Source of the DNA: Brumimicrobium sp035497735
GTDB lineage: Bacteria > Bacteroidota > Bacteroidia > Flavobacteriales_D > Crocinitomicaceae
Reading direction: 5' to 3'
Length of the DNA stretch: 64,000 bases
NCBI GenBank assembly: GCA_035497735.1
Contig: DATJCX010000016.1
Span: 1-64,000 of the forward strand
Below the pieces are notes generated by a model. That model searched no databases. It was not told the DNA's origin and was given only the letters and a program-made list of their open reading frames with translations. The translations under genes and the position numbers were made by a program. The stretch's first letter is position 1; each line of letters begins with the position of its first letter. Of the stretch, positions 16,795 through 23,990 are shown piece after piece.

Positions 16795-16856
16795 GTCAAC
16801 ATGCCTGATTTTGTTAAATAAAATTTATTTTTTTACCTAATTTGAAGATAAGGTAT

Positions 16857-16864
16857 TACATTTG
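16857..16864 (+). promoter_or_regulatory. Promoter -7 box of the small acidic protein gene
   Basis: TACATTTG, 23 bases before the ATG at 16888. Confidence 0.5.
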
Positions 16865-16887
16865 TGCATTAAATCATTTTTGAATTT

Positions 16888-17247
16888 ATGAAAACGGGAA
16901 AAGCAAATAGACAAATTGAGACGATTATAGCTATCATTAAAAAAGATGGAATCTTAGCTGAAAACTTAATTTCTGAACTAAAAGAATTAAGAGAATACGC
17001 ATTAAAAGAAGAAGATCCACTTTTAGCTAAAGTAACAAGATTAAGCTACGAATATCTTGAAGAGAACGAAGCTTATGATGTTCAAGCTCAATGGGAGGAA
17101 GATGAAGAGGGTGGAGAATTCCCAATCGAAATTGAAGACGATGAAAACTTATTGTTTTTATTAGACTTAATGCTAAATTCAGACAATAAGTTCAACAGAG
17201 AAGAAATTAAAGAATACCGTACAGCTCTTAAAGAAAGTTTGTACTAG
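16888..17247 (+). CDS. Small acidic protein of unknown function
   Basis: The 119-aa soluble protein has no signal or TM segment. It is predicted mostly helical, with an acidic centre (WEEDEEGGEFP near residue 69, then EIEDDENLL). The C-terminal half has a helical repeat-like pattern. It has its own promoter and terminator. I recognise the type as a conserved flavobacterial hypothetical, with no assigned function. Confidence 0.75.
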   Translation: MKTGKANRQIETIIAIIKKDGILAENLISELKELREYALKEEDPLLAKVTRLSYEYLEENEAYDVQAQWEEDEEGGEFPIEIEDDENLLFLLDLMLNSDNKFNREEIKEYRTALKESLY

Positions 17248-17268
17248 AATTTTTTATTATAGTATTAC

Positions 17269-17303
17269 AAAACGTTTCTATTAGAATTGGAGATGTTTTT
17301 TTT
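17269..17303 (+). terminator. Terminator of the small acidic protein gene
   Basis: A 10-bp stem with two G-U pairs (17269-17278 with 17290-17299) running into eight T. Confidence 0.7.
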
Positions 17304-17652
17304 AAGTGTAGAACTACTAGACTTCGGTAAGTTCAGAATAGATTGACAAATTTCGAACTCAATCACATATTAATACATGATCCTGCCGTTCTAGTACTCA
17401 ACAAAAAACTAATCAAAATAAAAGTGAGCAATGTTGGAATTCTCTGCATTGACTTACGGGCTTTAAAAGTAGTACTTTTTTCTTGTTGTAGAAGGAAACA
17501 GAAAGGGCAGTTGGAAGTAGCACATTGGTTCATTTTACTTATTATCCTCCCTCTTAGTCTCCTCTATAGAGCTATACCCTGAAAATATTCGTATCCCTTT
17601 TATACTAATACTTATTAAGAGAACTATATCCACAATTAAATTAGCGGATAAT
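17304..17652. other. Gene-free stretch
   Basis: A 79-codon open frame from TTG 17343 has no promoter, biased composition and no recognisable domain, so I treat it as non-coding. A perfect AT-only inverted repeat (17634-17643 with 17649-17658) overlaps the end of the XRE gene and may act as a weak terminator. Nothing else was seen. Confidence 0.4.
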
Positions 17653-18018
17653 TTAATTTGCGTTTTTTTCTTCTTTTAAGAGAGTAATGATTTCATCTTT
17701 TTCTTTCAACAACTGCTTGTATAACTCTTCTACTTTCTCGATTTCCGTGTTGTTATACGCCACAAAATGACCACCCTGATGATTTTGATTGTAATTATTG
17801 AAAATCATATTTTCATTGAACGACAACAATTGACTCATGTTTACAGCCAATGTTTTGGCTATTTTCACCAGCAATTCAAATTTGGGCGACAGCGTTCCTT
17901 TTTCAATGCGACTAACCGTTTTTTGATCTACCCCAATTTCATCAGCTAAGTTTTGTTGTGAAAAACCTTTTAGCTCACGTATTTTTCGGATGTTTTCTCC
18001 TAGCTCTTGATTTGTCAT
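17653..18018 (-). CDS. XRE-family HTH transcriptional regulator
   Basis: The 121-aa product has an N-terminal Cro/C1-type HTH (about 7-62; IRKIRELKGFSQQNLADEIG, then VDQKTVSRIEKG). An Asn-rich linker (FNNYNQNHQGG) and a C-terminal coiled coil (about 90-118) for oligomerisation follow. It is transcribed away from the nuclease gene at 18175, and two direct repeats lie just before its own start, so it probably represses itself and perhaps the divergent pair. This resembles control genes of restriction, toxin or defence modules. Confidence 0.88.
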   Translation of the reverse strand: MTNQELGENIRKIRELKGFSQQNLADEIGVDQKTVSRIEKGTLSPKFELLVKIAKTLAVNMSQLLSFNENMIFNNYNQNHQGGHFVAYNNTEIEKVEELYKQLLKEKDEIITLLKEEKNAN

Positions 18019-18021
18019 TGT

Positions 18022-18052
18022 GCCTAAATTAGTTACTGTGCGCCTAAGTTAG
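18022..18052. promoter_or_regulatory. Direct-repeat operator candidate
   Basis: GCCTAAATTAG at 18022-18032 and GCCTAAGTTAG at 18042-18052 are 20 bases apart start to start, i.e. about two helical turns. They sit 4 bases upstream of the XRE start, in the shared region with the nuclease gene. They are likely the regulator's own sites. Confidence 0.5.
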
Positions 18053-18086
18053 AAATAAATATTAATATAAAGTGCTTTAATTGAAA

Positions 18087-18094
18087 TAGTTTTG
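18087..18094 (+). promoter_or_regulatory. Possible -7 box of the nuclease gene
   Basis: TAGTTTTG, 80 bases before the ATG at 18175. No good -33 element was found. Confidence 0.35.
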
Positions 18095-18174
18095 TCGTTC
18101 AAATATTTTTCCACCAAGATAGAGATTGAATTTTTTTGAAATTTGGGTAAGATTAACTTAAATACTATTTAAAT

Positions 18175-19056
18175 ATGAATTCAACATTTCACCAAACATT
18201 AAAGATTAACACATTTGATACTGAGCACGTATCGTTTCCAAGTGAGTTATATATGGAAGGTATAATTCTCCAAAACCCAGGGCTAGTTGCTTTTGATAGT
18301 GGGTCAGAGCCTGATATTTTGGCGTCGCAATTGTCCTTTAACAATAACAATAACTCTAGAAAACTAGATTTAATCATCAAGGTTGATGACAACATCGGAA
18401 TTATTGAATTGAAAAGAGGCTTAATTGACCACAATGCTTATGAACAAATCAATAACTATTTAATAGATTGTGAAACAATAAATCAAAAATTAATTGATAA
18501 TGAGTTAATTGATGATACGGGATTTGATCAAAGAAAGTATTTTGGACTTTTAGTCGGTACAGGAATCGAAGGCAGTGTTTTAAGAGAAATTTTAAATAAA
18601 AATGAGGAACCAAATTCTATTAAAATCTATATTATTATCCTTCAACAACATCAAACTAAAAACGATCAATTATTTTTAACTTCTAATGTTTTGGTAAAAC
18701 CAAAAATTAATAATCTTCAATTAGATTTTACGAAATACAGTTTCAACGGGAAACACTATGGTAAAGGACGATTAGTATTGGCGGTGATTGAAGATTATAT
18801 TAAAAAGGATAATTCAGCAACAATAGAAACCTTAAATCATACATTCCAAAATACTCTACAAGGAACTTATTCTCTAGTAAAAAACAGTAAAGACCTCGAA
18901 AACTCAGAAAAATTAAGAAAAAGATATTTTGTTAACAATCCTATTCAATTATGCAATGAAGAAGAAATTGTTGTTACTAATCAATGGGGAATTGGAAATA
19001 TCCAAAGATTCATTGATGTTGCAAGAACGTTAAACTATATTATTGAACCAATTTAA
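18175..19056 (+). CDS. PD-(D/E)XK-type nuclease-like protein
   Basis: The 293-aa soluble protein looks related to NucS/DUF91-like nucleases. FPSELYMEGIILQNPGLV near residue 22 is the helix preceding the core, and RKLDLIIKV (Asp near 66) followed by GIIELKRG (Glu and Lys near 78-80) fits the D...ExK active site of the PD-(D/E)XK fold. The C-terminal 60 residues form a separate module (RKRYFVNNPI, then TNQWGIGNIQRFI) that I believe recurs at the end of other bacterial nucleases, but I cannot name it. It is divergent from an XRE regulator and 29 bases ahead of a 90-aa gene. A restriction or defence role is inferred. Confidence 0.65.
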   Translation: MNSTFHQTLKINTFDTEHVSFPSELYMEGIILQNPGLVAFDSGSEPDILASQLSFNNNNNSRKLDLIIKVDDNIGIIELKRGLIDHNAYEQINNYLIDCETINQKLIDNELIDDTGFDQRKYFGLLVGTGIEGSVLREILNKNEEPNSIKIYIIILQQHQTKNDQLFLTSNVLVKPKINNLQLDFTKYSFNGKHYGKGRLVLAVIEDYIKKDNSATIETLNHTFQNTLQGTYSLVKNSKDLENSEKLRKRYFVNNPIQLCNEEEIVVTNQWGIGNIQRFIDVARTLNYIIEPI

Positions 19057-19085
19057 AATATTAATTACTAAAAAAACAAAATACT

Positions 19086-19358
19086 ATGTTAGAGAACTTT
19101 GAAGCATATCTAATTCAAGAAGGTTATAGTCAAGAAACCCCTGTTGGGAATCCTTCTACAGCTTATGACTACAGAAAGCGAATTAATCAAATTTGTGAGA
19201 GAGAAGGAGTAAGCCCTGAAGATCTTGCTCTTAACATTGATGATTATGTACGAAAATATGACACTCATGGTGAAGAAGCAGAATTTGGCGCTAGTAGTCA
19301 CAGAGCAAATATAAATGCGCTAAGAAGATTTAATGAATTTATAAATATTCAAAATTAA
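19086..19358 (+). CDS. Small protein with integrase-SAM-like features
   Basis: The 90-aa protein is all-helical by eye, with an aromatic/charged pattern (LENFEAYLIQEGYS, then YDYRKRINQICEREG). It resembles the N-terminal core-binding (SAM-like) domain of tyrosine recombinases but has no catalytic domain. ANINALRRFNEF near the end extends the same pattern. It follows the nuclease gene by 29 bases and is probably its partner, possibly a DNA-binding or specificity subunit. Function is not known. Confidence 0.6.
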   Translation: MLENFEAYLIQEGYSQETPVGNPSTAYDYRKRINQICEREGVSPEDLALNIDDYVRKYDTHGEEAEFGASSHRANINALRRFNEFINIQN

Positions 19359-19374
19359 AATAATAAATAACATT

Positions 19375-21162
19375 ATGAAAAAAGCAATATTCACCTTAAT
19401 TCTCGCACTAACGTGCAACTACATCAGTGCCCAAGATGGTTTAAATGACCCAACTTTTAATTCAGGGATTGACGCGTGGTATCACCAAAATTCCCCCGTC
19501 AATTCTAGCGCTATTCAAGCCGATGGAAAAATCATCATAGGCGGGATGTTCAATTCATACGATGGAGTTCCTCGTAAGTCGATTGCAAGAATTAATCCTG
19601 ATGGATCATTAGATAATTCATTCGCACCTGGTACTTTAGGGATAGATCAAGGTTTAATAAGAGCAATTTGCATTCAACCAGACGGTAAAATAATCATTGG
19701 AGGAAGCTTTAACTCATATAACGGCACCTCTAGCAATGGTATAGCACGCTTAAATGCTGATGGATCATTGGATAATACCTTTCAAGTAGGCACAGGTTTG
19801 GGTTTCAACAGCAACTACGACGGTTTAAATAGCATCGCTTTACAAACGGACGGAAAAATTGTGGTGGGAGGAGTTTTCTCTGAGTACAATGGAGTTAATA
19901 GAACTGGTAATGCTCGGCTAAATGCAGATGGCTCATTAGATCTAAACTTTGATGATCAACTTGTTGGTAGTTATCCTTATGTTAAATCAATTGTGATTCA
20001 GCCTGATGGAAAAATAATCTTTGCAGGAAGAGATTTCCAAGTGCAATATCAACAAGCTAAATACATAGTAAGAGTTAATGAAGACGGTACAATTGATAAT
20101 ACATTTACTGTTTATGATGGTAATATCTCCTCTTTCGTAAAAGAGATACGCGACATAAGTATTTTGAGTGATGGTTCACTTGTTATTTTGTATTACTTTA
20201 ACTATACTATTGGTTCGACACTTTATGAAAGAGCACATTTAAAAAAAGTTTCATCTACTGGAACGACTATTTATGATCATTCTTTCCTAAATGATATTAT
20301 AGGAAACAAAATTCTAATTCAAGTAGATGGAAAAATAGTTATGGGAGGAAACGTGATTAGAAGATTTCACCCTGATTTAACAATAGATACGTCTTTTGTC
20401 AATTGGAGCGGTGGTAATGTATATACTCTTTCTTTACAACCAGATGGTAAAATTATTCTTGGTGGATATTTTAATACTTTTCATGGTGGTTTAAATTCTA
20501 ATATTAATATTGCACGAACTTATAATTGTAGTCCAAGTCCAATAACCTTCACAGATACTCAAGTGGCTTGTGGTTATTACGTATGGAAGGATAACATTAC
20601 ATACACTACTAACAACAATACTGCCACGCACACTCTTTCCAATGCTATTGGGTGCGATAGTTTGCTAACACTTGACTTAACCATCATTTCAAGCATTGAC
20701 AATACCATTTCAAATGCAAATGGAACATTAACTGCCAACCAACATGGAGCAAGTTATCAGTGGGTAGATTGTGCAAACGGAAATGCTCCAATTCAAGGGG
20801 AAACTGCTCAAACGTTTACTCCTAGTCAAGATGGAAAGTATGCAGTTCAAATTACAGCGGGAACATGTACTGAAATTACAACGTGCGAAGATTTCGTTAT
20901 GAGCGATCTTTCCGCCCAGCATTTTGAGAAAAATCGTTTTGGACTTTTCCCCAACCCAAGCTCTACCTCATTCACCATTTCCAACGCACCAATAGGCGCT
21001 CAGTTTTCGGTTTTGGATGTAACAGGAAAGACAATTTATGAATCAATTGTTACGGATAATCAAACAGTTGTTCAATCGTCTCACTTCAACAATGGAATTT
21101 ATTTTGTTCACGTAGAGCACAACGGAAGTAAATCAGTTGAAAAATTGATGATAAGTAAATAA
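19375..21162 (+). CDS. T9SS-exported delta-60 repeat protein
   Basis: The 595-aa product has a signal peptide (about 1-19), then about seven delta-60/DUF5122 repeats with the core QPDGKIIIGG (from residue about 49 to 365), expected to fold as a beta-propeller. A Cys-containing segment (about 385-520) and a type A T9SS sorting domain (LFPNPSSTSFTIS, then NGIYFVHV) end the protein. It is surface or secreted, with ligand unknown. It lies 16 bases after the 90-aa gene, but its type differs, so shared function is not implied. Confidence 0.88.
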   Translation: MKKAIFTLILALTCNYISAQDGLNDPTFNSGIDAWYHQNSPVNSSAIQADGKIIIGGMFNSYDGVPRKSIARINPDGSLDNSFAPGTLGIDQGLIRAICIQPDGKIIIGGSFNSYNGTSSNGIARLNADGSLDNTFQVGTGLGFNSNYDGLNSIALQTDGKIVVGGVFSEYNGVNRTGNARLNADGSLDLNFDDQLVGSYPYVKSIVIQPDGKIIFAGRDFQVQYQQAKYIVRVNEDGTIDNTFTVYDGNISSFVKEIRDISILSDGSLVILYYFNYTIGSTLYERAHLKKVSSTGTTIYDHSFLNDIIGNKILIQVDGKIVMGGNVIRRFHPDLTIDTSFVNWSGGNVYTLSLQPDGKIILGGYFNTFHGGLNSNINIARTYNCSPSPITFTDTQVACGYYVWKDNITYTTNNNTATHTLSNAIGCDSLLTLDLTIISSIDNTISNANGTLTANQHGASYQWVDCANGNAPIQGETAQTFTPSQDGKYAVQITAGTCTEITTCEDFVMSDLSAQHFEKNRFGLFPNPSSTSFTISNAPIGAQFSVLDVTGKTIYESIVTDNQTVVQSSHFNNGIYFVHVEHNGSKSVEKLMISK

Positions 21163-21185
21163 TATCTCTTTTTCAATCCATCTTC

Positions 21186-21222
21186 AAAGCGGAATTTCCT
21201 TCATGGATTTTCCGCTTTTTTG
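21186..21222 (+). terminator. Terminator of the delta-60 gene
   Basis: A 9-bp stem (21186-21194 with 21210-21218) and a T run. Confidence 0.8.
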
Positions 21223-21342
21223 TTTTTAAACTCTTTCACCATTTGGTGTTGTTAAACGTTAGTTTGGGTGGCTTTCGCTGGGTTTAAGTGTTGTTTGTTA
21301 TGTGAAGTCATTATTCTAATCTCATTAGATCGAAATACATAA

Positions 21343-21726
21343 ATCAATGATTATCACATGACCGATTTATCAATTTCAAAATATCTATGGAAGAAAAAAT
21401 TAAAGTTTACCATAGGAATTAAAAACCTTTTCGATGTCACCTCTATTGCAGGTTCCGCAAGCGGTGATGGAGCGCACTCTATAGGTTCTGGAAATTCTAA
21501 TATCTCAATGTATACTTTGCGATTTACGTGTACATCAAATAATCCTTATCTAGTTCAAATCGATGGAAATAGTAATGTTGTTCAAGGGAATACTTATAGA
21601 GAATATTATTTAAAGAAAGGTACATACGCATGGAAAGTTACTCAACAATCAGGGTATGCTTTTTATCCTACAATAAAAGAAAGTTCTATAACACTTGATC
21701 AAGATAAAGAAATTGTTTTCCCTTAG
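21343..21726 (+). pseudogene. TonB-receptor C-terminal remnant joined to a PEGA-like tail
   Basis: Residues DYHMTDLSIS, KYLWKKKLKFTIGIKNLFDV and the following Ser/Gly-rich run match the end of the haem receptor at 7924-10218 (SDYHTADITFSK, IGVKNLFDV type). Homology begins after an in-frame stop at 21340-21342, so the plug and most of the barrel are missing. After the last barrel strand (MYTLRFT) the frame continues about 60 residues into an unrelated segment (YYLKKGTYAWKVTQQSGY) that resembles PEGA-like beta domains. A frame can be read from ATG 21358, but no export signal exists, so this is a relic or chimera. Confidence 0.7.
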
Positions 21727-21756
21727 CAAGGCGCATAATGGTTTTGAATAAATAAA

Positions 21757-21785
21757 AAAGGTGTTACGTCAATCGCAACACCTTT
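21757..21785 (-). terminator. Terminator behind the icd remnant
   Basis: A 9-bp perfect stem (21757-21765 with 21777-21785) with an 11-base loop. On the minus strand it is followed by TTTTTT, so it serves the minus-strand icd relic. Confidence 0.75.
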
Positions 21786-21806
21786 AAAAGAGTTGTTATT
21801 TATGTT

Positions 21807-22067
21807 CTACTTGTCAATAATCTTTTTGAATGTAACGCTTGATCGCATTACTTCAAAAAGAAGAGCTGATGGAGAATTGTAATATCCTTTCAAGTCAACT
21901 GGATGACCTTGAACATTATTTAATTCTGCTACAATCTTTTCTTCATTTTGAGTTAACTCATCAGCCAACACAGTGAATTTCGCTTTTAAATCAGCGTCTT
22001 CATTTTGTTTTGCCAACTCTTGCACCTAATACATTGTTAAATAACATAGAAGATGTTTTTTATCCGT
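21807..22067 (-). pseudogene. 3'-end remnant of monomeric isocitrate dehydrogenase
   Basis: The last 72 codons (from GTG 22025) align without gaps to the C-terminus of the intact icd at 469-2688: QELA, ELNNVQGHPVDLKGYYNSPS and FEVMRSSVTF match QELA, EMNGVQGKPADLKGYYNAPS and FEIMRPSATF. Upstream the match continues as YLTMY against YLAMY, then a TAG at 22026-22028 replaces the Trp codon of YWAQEL. Similarity fades at a second stop at 22068-22070. The divergence (about two-thirds identity) points to an old paralogue or acquired copy, not a recent duplication. Confidence 0.85.
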
Positions 22068-22070
22068 CTA

Positions 22071-22534
22071 GCTGCGTTCAAAATAATTAATAATCAAAGA
22101 CATTTAAAGCCCCACTTCATAGCCATAATTACCACTATGTTGCGTTTGTGCTTTTTGTCTTTTGAAGTCTTAAAGATGGCTTTTAACCTGAGTTCGACTA
22201 TAAAATTGAGATCCATATTTCAATAAATAAGATACGAAGATTTTACAAGAAGAAATACTGGGCTATTTTGATTGAAAACATGAAGTAGATTGCTTTTAGT
22301 TGAAAACTGATATACAAAAAATATTTTTCTCACACATAACCCTAATAGCCAGCGACATGAATCCAAAAAGAGAATCGAAATCAGGTTTATAAAAAGAAAT
22401 TATGATTTTGTCGTATTTTAGACTTGAACCTTCACCTTTGTAATTTTTAATCCTTAACCCATAATTGAAGGAAAATTTCCTTATTTTTGGAGATTATCTC
22501 TATGAGATGGAAGCTAATTTAAAAAAGTAGAAAT
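22071..22534. other. Gene-free stretch between the icd remnant and dut
   Basis: No credible ORF and no RNA gene seen. AT-rich; the only feature I can support is the dut promoter box at 22482. It probably holds further decayed sequence. Confidence 0.4.
22482..22489 (+). promoter_or_regulatory. Promoter -7 box of the dut operon
   Basis: TATTTTTG, 45 bases before the ATG at 22535. Confidence 0.45.
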
Positions 22535-22975
22535 ATGGGTATGAAAGTGAAAGTAATCAATCGTTCAAAACACGACTTGCCGCAATACGAAACAGAGGCA
22601 TCTGCGGGTGTTGATTTACGAGCAAATATAGAAGAAACCGTAACCTTAAAGCCGCTAGAAAGAGCTTTGATAAAAACAGGTCTTTTCCTTGAAATTCCAG
22701 AAAACTATGAAGCACAAGTAAGACCCAGAAGTGGCTTGGCAATAAAACATGGAATTACTGTTCTTAACTCACCAGGAACAGTCGATGCTGACTATCGTGG
22801 AGAGGTAGGTGTGATTCTTATTAATCTTTCTCAAAGTGACTTTATCATCGAAGACGGAGATAGAATTGCTCAACTTGTTTTCTCAAAAGTGAAACAAGCA
22901 AAATGGATTGTTGTGGAAGAATTAACGGAAACAGAAAGAGGAGAAGGAGGATTCGGTAGTACAGGAAAAAAATAA
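22535..22975 (+). CDS. dut: Deoxyuridine 5'-triphosphate nucleotidohydrolase
   Basis: Hydrolyses dUTP to dUMP and PPi, keeping uracil out of DNA. The 146-aa trimeric-type dUTPase shows all five motifs: SAGVDLRA, RPRSGLA, GTVDADYRGEVGV, GDRIAQLVF and the C-terminal GEGGFGSTG. A second ATG two codons in is equally possible. First gene of a tightly spaced run through 27894. Confidence 0.97.
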   Translation: MGMKVKVINRSKHDLPQYETEASAGVDLRANIEETVTLKPLERALIKTGLFLEIPENYEAQVRPRSGLAIKHGITVLNSPGTVDADYRGEVGVILINLSQSDFIIEDGDRIAQLVFSKVKQAKWIVVEELTETERGEGGFGSTGKK

Positions 22976-22979
22976 AAGC

Positions 22980-23990
22980 ATGAAGATAATTATCCCAATG
23001 GCTGGTAGAGGAAGCCGTTTAAGACCACATACTTTAACTGTCCCAAAACCATTAATTCCAGTTGGAGGAAAACCTATTGTTCACCGCTTGGTGGAAGACA
23101 TCGCCGGAGTTTTAAATGAACCTATTGATGAAATAGGTTTTGTGATTGGAGATTTCGGAAAGGAAGTTGAAGAGGAATTAATAAAAGTTGCTGAAAGTCT
23201 TGGCGCAAAAGGAAGAATATTCCACCAATTAGAACCTTTAGGAACAGCACATGCTGTTTTATGCGCAAAAGAATTATTAGAAGGTCCAGTAGTTGTTGCA
23301 TTTGCCGACACATTATTCAAAGCTGACTTTACGATTAACCCAGAAGATAATGGGATTTTATGGGTCAAGAAAATTGAGAACCCGAGCGCGTTTGGAGTTG
23401 TAAAAATGAATGAAAAAGGGGAAATCATCGACTTTGTTGAAAAACCTCAAACCTTCGTTTCAGACTTAGCAATGATCGGTGTTTATTATTTCAAAAGTGG
23501 AGAGGATTTACATACAGAGCTCAATTATTTGGTTGACAATGACATTATTAAGGGTGGAGAATACCAATTACCAGATGCTTTAAGGCGATTAACTGAAAAA
23601 GGAAAATTATTCAAACCTGGGGAAGTTAATGAATGGTTAGACTGCGGAAACAAAGTCGTTACGGTTCACACCAACCAACGTGTTTTAGAGTTTGATAAGG
23701 AAAGAAACATTGATTTAATCGATGCTTCTGCGACCATCACGAACAGTGTTATTGTTCCGCCTTGTTATATTGGCAAAGATGTTGTTATAAGTAATTCAGT
23801 AATAGGTCCGCATGTATCTGTTGGCGCAAACTCAAAAGTGGTAGGAAGTGTTATTTCAAACACTATTATTCAAGAGAAATCGACAATAGAACATACAAAC
23901 CTGAAAGACTCTATGGTAGGAAATCATGTAGTCATAAAGAATAAACCACAAGATTTAAGCGTTGGTGATTATACAACAATAGAACATTAA
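22980..23990 (+). CDS. Sugar-phosphate nucleotidyltransferase with left-handed beta-helix tail
   Basis: The 336-aa cytosolic enzyme joins an NTP to a sugar-1-phosphate. The signature GRGSRLRPHT followed by PKPLIPVGGKPI occupies residues 9-33, and the active-site Asp is in AFADTLF near 111. The C-terminal 90 residues have hexapeptide-like repeats (VIGPHVSVGANSKVVGSVIS). It fits glucose-1-phosphate thymidylyl- or uridylyltransferase-type enzymes; the exact sugar and base are not decidable. It follows dut by 4 bases and overlaps the next gene by one. Confidence 0.9.
   Translation: MKIIIPMAGRGSRLRPHTLTVPKPLIPVGGKPIVHRLVEDIAGVLNEPIDEIGFVIGDFGKEVEEELIKVAESLGAKGRIFHQLEPLGTAHAVLCAKELLEGPVVVAFADTLFKADFTINPEDNGILWVKKIENPSAFGVVKMNEKGEIIDFVEKPQTFVSDLAMIGVYYFKSGEDLHTELNYLVDNDIIKGGEYQLPDALRRLTEKGKLFKPGEVNEWLDCGNKVVTVHTNQRVLEFDKERNIDLIDASATITNSVIVPPCYIGKDVVISNSVIGPHVSVGANSKVVGSVISNTIIQEKSTIEHTNLKDSMVGNHVVIKNKPQDLSVGDYTTIEH

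Noticed and set aside
17343..17582. 79-codon plus-strand frame starting with TTG
   Set aside because: No promoter, no recognisable domain and no conserved-looking composition; it lies in an AT-rich gap after a terminator.
21358..21726. 122-aa protein as an intact gene from ATG 21358
   Set aside because: It begins in the middle of a TonB barrel strand and has no signal peptide.
22026..22070. The icd-like fragment as a working small gene starting at GTG 22025
   Set aside because: Homology continues upstream through two stop codons, so it is the tail of a broken gene.
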